NCBI GenBank assembly: GCA_037976565.1
Contig: CP137675.1
Location: forward strand, 25,622,831-25,686,830
Direction: 5' to 3'
From: Mesocentrotus franciscanus
Lineage: Eukaryota > Echinodermata > Echinoidea > Camarodonta > Strongylocentrotidae
Length of the DNA: 64,000 bases
This document shows positions 54,836-64,000 of the stretch, piece after piece. The position numbers and the translations under genes were made by a program. Numbering within the stretch: the first letter of the stretch is position 1; the number at the start of each line of letters is the position of its first letter. The notes beneath the pieces are model-generated. The model searched no databases. It was not told the origin of the DNA and worked only from the letters and a program-made list of their open reading frames with translations.

Positions 54836-57800
54836 ATGGGAAATGTACAGAAATTCTTAAAACTCATCAAAAGTCGGATGAACTGAACTCTGATGAAGCT
54901 GATATAAAGGCCAAAACGACACGGAAGGAACACAGACTTGGAAAGAGCAGAGAAAAACAATATGAAAACAGGATCTTGAACTTTGGAACTCATTGACTAT
55001 TGCTTTGACATATAATTATAATGATAACGAACAAAAATATGGGGATGTTTAAAATGATTATTTGTATAATGAATGCTTATTTGAAAAGTGCATCAGTTTT
55101 TTTTTTCGTCAGTATTTTTGATAAACATATCAAGAAAGAAAAAAAAGCAGTTTTAAAGATGCTTTGTCAGTGTATGCAAGTTTTTCTTCTTCTCATGACT
55201 GTATGGAATATTTACGACTTTAAGAAGAACCAGAGGAATGATTCTTATTTTCTTTTCTTTGAAAACAAAGAATTTTGGAATTTAATACTGATATCAAAAT
55301 ATTGATTGTGTAAATAACAGTAATATTTGTCATAGAAACAAGATCTTAAACTTGTGAACTCATTGGCTCCATATTGAATGGGAGAAGGAAAGGTTTTGTT
55401 TTTAAGGAATTTCAATATATATATGTATTAAACTTCGGTTAATTGAGGAGTGTTTGAAGAATTTAAAGGTATTTTCTTATAAAAAACAAGTTAGAGAGCC
55501 TTGGGAGAGGATAGGGAGGGCTCTCAGGTGATGACTCTGAAGTCTATTTGAAGTTTAGGAAATTCATATAGTATTATAAGGTAACGAGTTGTTGAACAGA
55601 TAGGGCGGGAAACCTCCAGTACATGATTTCAAAAAAATATATTAAAAAAAAAAAAGTCTATTTTAATCCCTATAGTATTACAACTTATACTGTTTCATTA
55701 TTGGATGATTGAAGAGTTTTACTGAAGAGTTCAAAGGTGTTTTCTTATAAAAGACAAGTTAGAGAGTCTTGAGAGAGGATAGATGAAGGCTCTCGGGTAA
55801 ATGAAAATGTACAGAATTTCTTAAAACTCATATGAGTATCAACAGTCGGGGAACTGAACACTGATGAGGCTGATAAAAGGCTAAAACGATACAGAAAGAA
55901 CACAAAATTGGAAAGAGCAGAGAGAAAAGTATGAAAACAGGATCTTGAGCTTTGGAACTCATTGACTATTGCTTTAAAATTAAAAAAATAAAATAAAACG
56001 ATTATCTGTATAAGGAATGCTAAAATCGTTTTAAAGATGCATTGTCAGGGTATGTAAGTTTTTTCTTTTCTTCTCATGACTGTATGGAATATTTACGACT
56101 TAAGAACCAGAGAAATGATTCTTATTTTCTTTTCTTTGAAAACAGAGAATTTTTTTAATTTAATACTGATATCGAAATAATGATCGTGTAAATAACATTG
56201 TTATTGGTCATGGTAACAAGATCTTAAACTTGTGAACTTATTGGTTCCATTATAAATGGAGGAAGTAAAGGTTATGTTTTTAAGGAATTTCAATATATAA
56301 ATAGGGGGTTGACAGAACTAAATTATGTATTAACAAAAACATTTTTTTTTTTTTTTGCAGTGAGGGATGAGTCATTGCCTTTAAAATTTGATGGTACCAC
56401 GTATTACCTTGAATGCATTGAGGTCTGTCACTGTTTGCAATGGTATATTTGTCTTAGACAATACAGGTATATAAATGTATTAGTCGGGGTCCTCTCTATA
56501 GTAATCCCTATTGTATTAAGCTTTGGTTAATTGAGGAGTGTTCAATGAAGAATTTAAAGGTGCTTTCTTATAACAGACACGTTAGAGAGCCTTGAAAGAG
56601 GATAGGATAGGGAAGGCTCTCGGGTGATGACCCTGAAGTCTATCGAAGTTTAGGAATTTGATTTAGTATTGTTGAACAGATAGGGCGGAAACCTCCAGTA
56701 CATGATTAAAAGAATACAGGACTATTTTTAATCCCTATAGTATTATAATGTATACTGTTTCATTACTGGATAATTGAGGAGTTTTACTGAAGAATTCAAG
56801 GGTGTTTTCTTATGAAAGACAAGTTAGAGAGTCTTGGGAGAGGATAGATACGATTGATTCAAATTATATGGGGATAATGAGGTTTTGAACAGATAGGGCG
56901 GGAGAATCCAGTAAATGATTGCGTATGAGGATCCTTTGTGGTCGTGACCCCTAAGGTATTAGATAGTGCATTGAGGGATGAGTGGTTGTTTTTATCTTTG
57001 GGGGTGATGCTCTTGGATGCATTAAAGTCTGGAACTAATTGCAGTCGTAAATGTTGAGCTCCTCCCTATTTATTGGAATCCGTTTTGTTGTATTATTATT
57101 TATTTAGTCTTAAACTGAGGAGTGTTCAATGAAGAATTTAAAGGTGCTTTCTTATAACAGACACGTTAGAGAGCCTTGAAAGAGGATAGGATAGGGAAGG
57201 CTCTCGGGTGATGACCCTGAAGTCTATTGGAGTTTAGGAATTTGATTAGTTATATAGGGGTAATGAGTTTCTTTTTAAGGCGGGAGGCCTCCGGGTGTGC
57301 GTTCGCAGTACATGATTGCGTGATTGCGAATGTGCATTCTGGGGTTTCTTTGTGGTTCGTGACTCCTTCTGTGTTAAGAAATGCAATAAGGGATGAGTGG
57401 TGCTTTTATCTTTGTGGACGCCACCCTTGAATGCTTTGAAGTCTGGTACTAATTGCAATTGTACATTTGTTTTAGACAAGACAGGTCTAATAATGTATCG
57501 TTTGGGGTCCTCTTTTTGGAATCCCTATTGTGGTATTAATTTGTTTGTTACTCTTGAGGAAGGTTCAATTAAGAATTTAAAGGTGCTTTCATATAATAGA
57601 CAAGGTAAAAGTCTTGGGAGAGGATAGATGAAGGCTCTCAGTGATCACCCTGAAGTGTATTGAAGTTAAGAATTTGAATCAATTATATAGGGATAATGAG
57701 TTTTTTTTTAACTGATAGGGCAGAAGCCTCCAGTACATGATTGCGTATTGGATTCTTTTGTGGTCGTGGCCCCTAAGGTATTAGACAAATGCAATAGGGG

Positions 57801-58560
57801 ATGAGTGGTTGCTTTTCTCTTTGTGGGGCGTGCCCTTGGATGCATTGAAGTCTGGAACTAATTGCAGTTGTATATGTTGGGTTCCTCCCTATTGGAATCC
57901 GTATTGTTGTATTATTATTGTTTATGACAGTTAAGTGTATGGAAGTGAGGGATTGGATTCAATTATATTTGAACAAACAGGGCAGGAAACCTCCAGTACA
58001 TGATTGTTTTGAGGATCCTTTTTGGTCATGATCCCTTTTGTTTTTCATATAATAGACAAGTTGGAGAGTCTTTGGAGAGGATAGATGAAGGCACTCGGGT
58101 GATGAACCTGAAGTGTATTGAAGTTAAGAAGTTGATTCAATTAGGGATAATGAGTTTTTGAACAGATAGGGCGGGAACCTCCAGTTGGTGATTGCGATGA
58201 GGATTCTTTGTGTTCGTGACCCCTAAGATAGGTATAATAAGGGATGAGTGGTTGCTCTTATCTTAGTGGGGCTGCCCTTGGAGGCATTGAAGTTTGGAGC
58301 TAATTGCAGTTGTATTATTTAAAGACACTTGCCACAAGTTTCAAGCAGGATCGCTTGCTTAGCTATTTCATCATACATTAGTCACTAATGGATCCTCCCT
58401 ATTGTATTCAGTATTGCTGTATTATTATTATTTATGACACTGAAATGTATGGAAGTTAAGGGTTTGATTCAATGTTATTTGAACAGAAAGGGCGGGAACC
58501 TCCAGGATATGATTACGTATGAGGATTCTTTTTGGTCGTGATCCCATCTCTCTTTCTCTC
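54836..58560 (+). repeat. 5' tandem modules of the Tx1-like LINE
   Basis: A module starting near TTAATTGAGGAGTGTT, then TTTAAAGGT, GACAAGTTAGAGAG, GAGAGGATAG, GGCTCTCGGGTGATGA and GATAGGGCGGGAAACCTCCA recurs with decay near 55437, 55695, 56523, 56757, 57116, 57545, 58050 and 58450. A longer unit (AAATGTACAGAA to AAACAGGATCTTGA and beyond) occurs at about 54840 and 55803. No coding frame. By analogy with L1 promoter monomers this may be a 5' UTR promoter array. Confidence 0.65.
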
Positions 58561-59048
58561 TATTCAGTCGCTTGTAGCTTTGAACAAGCTAGGGTGTCTC
58601 AGGGGGAATAATAAAAATAAAATAAAATAAAATAAAATAGCAATATGAAATAAGGATTTGGCGGAGAGGAAGAGAAGAAGACACAAGTTAACCCGGAGGA
58701 ATTATGTGTTATGAGGTGCATTGTGGGGAGGGTGGGTTGGGTTTTCAGTCCAGAGCCATGGGCGGGGTCGGAGAGGGTACTGAAGAATTGTGTTAGATGA
58801 ATGATATTGCATTATTATGGGTGAGTGTGTTTGTATGCTGTATGGATTGTGGTATGTCTGTGCGTGATGGGGTGTCTGTTCCTGCCTATACTCACGAGTT
58901 ACAACTTGGGGCGCATGAATTGAAGCTGCTTGTTTTTCATTTGAGGCTAATAGATGTTCATAATTTCATGGAAACTTTACAATTGATGACAAATTTTTAC
59001 TGCTATTTTTGTTTAAGTATGTGTATAGATAGAAAAGAAAATCAATGG

Positions 59049-60007
59049 ATAGTGTGAATTTTATTTCGGTAAATGTTAGAGGTTTAAGGGATAGGACTAA
59101 ACGATTAGCGATTTTTAATGGATTAAAAGTAAGAAAGGGGTTGTAGTAATGTTGCAAGAAACGTACAGTACACCAGATATTGAATTGGCGTGGAGAAAGG
59201 ATTGGGAAGGGCCAATGTACTTTTGTCATGGGTCAAATCACAGTAGAGGAGTTCTTCTTCTATTTGCAAAAATGTAGCTGTCAAAGTGGAGGAGATATTC
59301 AAAGATGTGGATGGTCGTTTTATTTTATTAAAAGGTTTAATTTGGGATATGAGGCTCTTAATAGGGAATGTATACTTCCCAACAAGGGAAATATTCAGCA
59401 ACAAAAATTATCTTGGAAAAAATAGACTCTTGTATTTCAACTTTGTACTCCGTGAATTATTCGATCATTCTAGGAGGAGACTTTAATGTTATTTTTGATG
59501 AAAAAATGGATTACATGGGAGCTACGAGTAGTTAGATCAACCTTTGTAAAGGATTTAGAGATGTTTTTGAGAAAATTAGACTTGTATGACGTATGGAGGA
59601 AAAATAATCCGGAATTAAAACAGTACACGTTTAGGCAAAAGACGCCACTGGTTCAAAGTCGGTTAGACTATTGGTTTATTTCAAATCAATTGGAACAAGC
59701 TGTATCTACTTGCGAAATAATGCCGTCTATCACTCCTGATCATGCCGGAATCATTCTGGGAGTTAAGTTTGTAAAGACAAATTATATGCATGGAAGGTCA
59801 TATTGGAAATGTAATAATAGTCTTTGTTCAGATAAAAAGTTTGTGGAAGGTATGGTAAATGAAATCAATTTGATTAAAAGAGATTGGGAAAATATATTTG
59901 ACAAGAAATTGTTATTTTGGGATTATTTGAAAATGAAAATGAGGGCATACGCAATTAAATTTTCGAAGGAAAGGCAAAAGAAAAGAAAGAGAATATTCAA
60001 AGGCTAG
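59049..60007 (+). pseudogene. Tx1-like LINE ORF2, endonuclease part
   Basis: Starts MDSVNFISVNVRGLRDRTKR at an ATG (59049), then breaks. Successive frames give VVVMLQETYSTPDIELAW (catalytic Glu), GPMYFCHGSNHSRGVLLLF, IILGGDFNVIFDEKMDYMG, SRLDYWFISNQLEQAVS and PSITPDHAGIILGVK (catalytic Asp-His). The domain order is complete across three frames. Confidence 0.82.
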
Positions 60008-60009
60008 AA

Positions 60010-61795
60010 AACGAAGTAAAAAGCTGGAAAGTGAATTAATTAGGTTTCCATTGAAGTTGGATGAAACGGAGGAAAAGAAAAACAATTAAAGAAATTGCAT
60101 GAGGAGTCTATAGAAGGAATAAAGATAAGGTCACGAGCTGCGTGGTACGAGGAAGGGAAAAAACAAGGAGTATTTCGAGCAACTGCTAAAGTCAAATAAG
60201 AAGAAAACCGTGGTAAGGGAATTGTATGATGAAAATGAATGTGTTGAATATGATAGGAACATAATTTTGGCGATGATTAGGAAGTTTTATACAAATTTAT
60301 ATGCGGAAAAGTTAAGTGTTTTTAATGAGGACACGACAAATTTGTTTTTCAAAGATATTAAAAATTAAGTGAAAATGGAAGGAAAGCATGTGAAGGTAAA
60401 ATAACAAAAGATGAGTGCTTAAAGGTATTGAAGGCTATGAAATTAAACAAGTCTCCTGGCAATGATGGCCTTACAGTTGAATTTTATATTACGTTTTGGT
60501 TAAGTATCGGAAATATTTTGGTAGATGCTTTAAATGAAGGTTATGTCATGGGAGTTTATCCATATCACAAAAACAAGGGGTTATTACTTTGATCGAGAAG
60601 GAAGGGAAAGACCCTCGATACATAACAAATTATAGGCCGATTACATTATTAAATGTTGATTACAAAATGTTGTCAAAGGTGTTAGCTACAAGAATTAAGG
60701 GAGTACTTGAGGAAGTCATACACGTAGACCAGGTGGGCTATATGAATAATCGTAATATTGGAGAAGCGGTACGTTTAATTGATGATATGTTCTATTTTTT
60801 GAATGAGGAGTCAGATGATAAAGCCTGTAGTTATTTGATTGCGGTTGATTTTGAAAAAGCATTCGATTCAGTATCTCATACTTTCCTCTTTAGAGTCTTA
60901 GAAAAGTTTGGGTTCGGTCCCTCATTTTGTTCGTGGGTAAAAACTATTTACAGTAATATAAGTAGCTGTGTTATGAATGGGGGTTTTGCTACTGGTTATT
61001 TTGATATTAAGCGAGGGGTAAGGCAAGGAGATCCACTCTCGCCCTATTTATTTATTCTCGCTATTGAAATATTGGCAACAGTAGTGAGGAATGATGAGGT
61101 TATTAAAGGCGTTAATATTGGAGGAATTGAAGTCAAACAAGTTTTATATGCAGATGACATGACAATATTTGTTAGGAATAAAGAATCTGTAGAAAGAGTA
61201 AAGGAGATTTATACGTTATTTCAGAAAATAAGTGGTTTACGGGTTAATGCGGAAAAAACTAATATTATGAAATTGGGGAAAATCAAAGACAAATCAGAAA
61301 ACTTCCCTTCGGGAATGTGGTTAAAGAAATTAAGATTTTGGGAGTGTATTTTGCGTTAGACGTCAGAATAAGAGAGGAATTGAATTATAAAGAGATTTTA
61401 AGCAAGATTAAAAGACTTCTCGGATGGTGGAAACAGAGGGACCTTACGGTGTTTGGAAAAATTCATTTATTAAAAACATATGCATTATGTAAATTAAATT
61501 ACGTTTTGCTTCACTAGTGGTTCCAAAGTGGGTCATATCGGAAATACAGAAAATATGTTTTGAATTTATATGGAATGGGAAAGATCGAATTAAGAGATTA
61601 ATATTGTATCAAGGTTATAATGAAGGAGGGTTACGAATGACTAATTTTGACTCGTTTGTAAAAACCCAACGGGTGGGGGTGAAAAGACTATTGTACGGAG
61701 AAAAATCTATGAGATGGAAGCTATACTTTGATTTCTGCTTCAAGATGGTAGGGGGTAGATTTATTTTTTGTGTAACTATGATTCCAGGTTATTAA
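60010..61795 (+). pseudogene. Tx1-like LINE ORF2, reverse transcriptase
   Basis: Lead-in with NKSPGNDGLTVEFY near 60450, then the main frame 60589-61359: YRPITLLNVDYKMLSKVLA, DQVGYMNNRNIGEAVRLIDD, VDFEKAFDSVSHTFLF, GVRQGDPLSPYLFILAIEIL, VLYADDMTIFV (catalytic DD) and GLRVNAEKTNIMKLG. Continues in 61317-61517 (IKILGVYFA) and 61517-61795 (FIWNGKDRIKRLILYQGYNE, GGLRMTNFD). These are L1/Tx1-type motifs. Confidence 0.87.
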
Positions 61796-62811
61796 GTCTC
61801 AAAGTACCTAAGTTCTATTTAGAAATGATCAAAGCATGGGAAGAGTTAGAAGGTTGTAGGAATTTTGAAGAAAAGAATAATCCAATTATTTTTAACAATA
61901 AAGATTTCTTATTGGGAAAGAAAATGATTTTTGATGAGGAGTTGTTTACACGCAATATAATTTCAATTCAAGATATTTTTGCTGAAAATGGTATGCGGGC
62001 AATATCTCATTTTCAACATTTGGGGCTAAAAGGAAACAAAATTGTTGATGTATGGAATATTGGGGAAGCTATTTTGAGAAGCGGAAAAAAGGATAACTGG
62101 AGTTTAGTGGATGTAAAAGAGTATGATATTTTAATGCAGTTTAACAGTACTGTGAAGCTCCTCAGAGATGTATTATCGAGGAAGGTTTATGAATATTTTA
62201 TAGAGAAGTTACAACATTTATTTGTTTTGAAGATTCATGATGGACGGAAATTTTCAGATTTTTCAAATGAGGTATGTAGGGAGATATTTAGTAGGCCCAG
62301 GAAATGTACTCTTGTTAACAGACTAAGAGAAATTCAGTATAAACTGCTTCATGGAGCAATATATACTAGAGAACACTTAGTCAGATTCGGCTTTGTTGAA
62401 GATAACTTGTGCTCACTTTGTAAGCAAAAGATTGAAACATATTTACACTTGTTCTGGGAGTGTGCACAGGTTCAAAGGTTATGGCAGAATGTAATAGCTA
62501 AGTTTGAGCTAAGGGAATTAAGGTCTATCGACTGGATAGATATTCATTTAGGGTTGTCCGGTAATTCCCCACGAATAAAGATATTTAATACAATTATTTT
62601 TGCAATGAAATATTGGATATATAGATGCAGGGGTAAGTCCGTAATATTGTCTTTGGGGGAGTTTCAAAAGAACTGTTGGAATTTAGGGAAGAAGAAAATA
62701 ATATTGCAGGGAGGGCAGGCAATTTGGCCTTACATTTACAGAAGTGGGAACAAGTCAAGTTTTCATGAACTTTTAACACTGGGCTATTGTGGCTATTGTA
62801 GCCTCGTTTAA
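61768..62811 (+). pseudogene. Tx1-like LINE ORF2, C-terminal region with Cys-His motif
   Basis: 348-codon frame. The main landmark is CSLCKQKIETYLHLFWEC (C-x2-C-x8-H-x4-C), the zinc-knuckle-like motif found after the RT in L1/Tx1 elements, preceded by a REIQYKLLHGAIYTREHL helix region. It is the longest unbroken stretch of this ORF. Stop at 62809-62811. Confidence 0.8.
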
Positions 62812-63172
62812 ATTATTTTTTGTTAATTATTTTTTGTTATTTTGTTTGTAAATAGATGTTTCTGTTTTTCTGTCGCTCCGATTTGGGGTACTCTGAGGGC
62901 TAGGAACAGTGTGTGTATATGGGTGGAAGTATGGTCGGATGGTGTGTGTGTGTCGCATGGTGGGGAGGGTGGGGGTTAGTAGTGTGTTTGGTTGGATGGG
63001 GTCATTTGTTTTATGTTACAATTGATTTCATTTTTGTTTTCATCAATCGTACAATCTATGTTATGAAAATGTTTTGAAATTAGTTAAGAAAAAACAATTG
63101 TATTTTATTTCTAAGAGTGATTTGTATTGTTTGGAATCAATAAAAAAAAACTATTGAAAAAAAAAAAAAAAA

Positions 63173-64000
63173 GTGTGTGTACGTGTACATGAATCTGTCT
63201 ATCTATAGTAGCCGTTAAGGTAATCATAATTTCCTGATTAATATACATGTATAATTTTGCTGTTTTTATAATTATCTCAATTGTTAAGAAATATTTCTAA
63301 CAAAGTTGTAAACTTTATATTGTATACCGGGGCCCTGCCTACAAGCAACTTGCTTATTAAGGGGTATCCCTCCATTTGTATGTTTTTATTGTTATTTTAA
63401 TACAATGTGTCAATATTATGTTATATTTATTCTTTTTTTAAAGATGAAAAATAAAATTGAATTGAAATTGAATTGAAAAAACAAGTGTTAGACACAGTAT
63501 TTCCTGTAAAAACACCTTTCTTCCTATTCAGAGGTCTAATTTGCATGTTATGATCGAGTGATATACTTAATCTAATGGTTAATCTCAACTTTAAAAGAAA
63601 GGTAAAAAAGTAACCGTTTCTTCAAGTTGGATCATGACAAGTGCTCTTTCCACACGTTTGGATTAAAGTCCGATGGTTTTTAAGGATTTGGTCATAAAAC
63701 TTGCTGTAATTGTATTCAGTGAAATGGGTTTAAAGAGTTTAGATGTCTGGTAACATCTAGACGCTTTCTTGCCAACTCGGCTCGGCTATTCATTCATACT
63801 CAACACGTTACAAAGATGATTTTCGCATGCCCAAAGTACGACTTACAACAACTCAAAAGTCAGTGTTTTATGCACAAGTTAAGCTTTTGAATTATTCGCT
63901 GTCACCTGTTTTAAAAACTTGTTGTTCATTCTTTAAATGTGTTCAAACGTAGTTTTCAGAAAACGCTTTTGTGTGGACCGGTCAGTAGGCCTATATGGGG
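63173..64000 (+). repeat. Duplicated block, copy C right part (to window end)
   Basis: Matches 29385-30225: end of the LINE 3' UTR and tail (63440-63478), the flank repeat, and from 63788 the segment that leads to the first exon in copies A and B. By the offset in copy A (520 bp), a third first-exon copy would lie at about 64310-64490, outside the window. Confidence 0.85.

Larger units (their letters stand above)
54643..63172 (+). mobile_element. Tx1/L1-like LINE, about 8.5 kb, inserted in (GT)n
   Basis: Lies between GTGTGTGTGTT and GTGTGTGTACGTG of one interrupted microsatellite (uninterrupted in copy A at 29340-29395). 5' region of about 4.4 kb with diverged tandem modules; ORF2 from 59049 to 62811; 3' UTR with AATAAA (63139-63144); terminal poly(A) at 63156-63172. 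No ORF1 is recognisable. RT and endonuclease resemble the L1/Tx1 branch, not the CR1/L2 branch of the other LINEs here. ORF2 has at least five frameshifts or stops, so this copy is inactive though nearly full length. Confidence 0.88.

Overview
This 64 kb window is AT-rich, intron-bearing animal DNA crowded with retroelements. It contains no bacterial operons, Shine-Dalgarno starts or CRISPR array. The mix points to a marine invertebrate, most likely a deuterostome such as an echinoderm or a relative: several CR1/L2-like LINEs with (AATTG)n tails, a Tx1/L1-like LINE, a small Ty3/Gypsy element, tRNA-derived SINEs, hAT-like MITEs, and an NXPE-family gene. The taxon is inferred and was not tested. 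The assembly has one 500-N gap (42011-42510). Host genes: (1) On the minus strand I reconstruct a complete NXPE-like gene (neurexophilin/filamin-like domain plus PC-esterase). Its exons end at 12285 and run upward: 12285-13099, 13477-13538, 14423-14586, 17037-17237, 18904-19134 and a signal-anchor first exon at 30526-30702. All splice phases agree and the product is about 549 aa, the usual family length. Two parts are duplicated. The exon at 17037-17237 has a homologous, same-phase, intact partner at 16013-16195 (a candidate mutually exclusive pair). The first exon with its promoter has a second intact copy at 40362-40538. A third copy of the surrounding block runs off the right end. (2) On the minus strand, 33687-34438, a two-exon gene encodes a PC4/SUB1-like single-stranded DNA-binding protein, with four evenly spaced CCAAT boxes upstream. 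Both calls rest on splice signals, phase and family motifs, with no transcript evidence. Layout: 1-12.2 kb holds a palindromic G-rich repeat, a minisatellite cut in two by a minus-strand LINE (LINE-1), a second minus-strand LINE (LINE-2), a hairpin with a tRNA-like loop, and a tRNA-derived SINE. 12.3-19.1 kb is the NXPE exon body, with foldback and microsatellite repeats in its introns. 19.1-30.5 kb would be NXPE intron 1 and carries an LTR-like element, a dispersed repeat (R1), two plus-strand LINEs and a LINE 3' fragment. 30.0-32.8 kb holds the first exon and promoter head-to-head with a Gypsy LTR, then a truncated Gypsy body. 32.8-35 kb holds the PC4-like gene inside an inverted repeat. 35-39.5 kb is a tandemly duplicated R1 block with one copy split by LINE-6 and the other by a tiny RTE insertion. 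39.8-42 kb repeats the 30-32 kb block and ends in the gap. 42.5-46 kb is mostly unique, with three phased CRE sites, a CTCF-like motif and nested MITEs. 46.1-53.6 kb is a satellite of about 29 monomers of roughly 253 bp with dimeric higher-order structure. 53.6-64 kb is a third copy of the 28-30 kb block, split in its (GT)n tract by an 8.5 kb Tx1-like LINE. How it fits together: repeated segmental duplication of one block (28-32 kb, 40-42 kb, 54 plus 63-64 kb) appears to have multiplied an NXPE first exon together with a Gypsy element, while LINE insertions landed in simple repeats and in older elements. Several insertions can be read against an empty paralogous site inside this window, which gives unusually precise boundaries.
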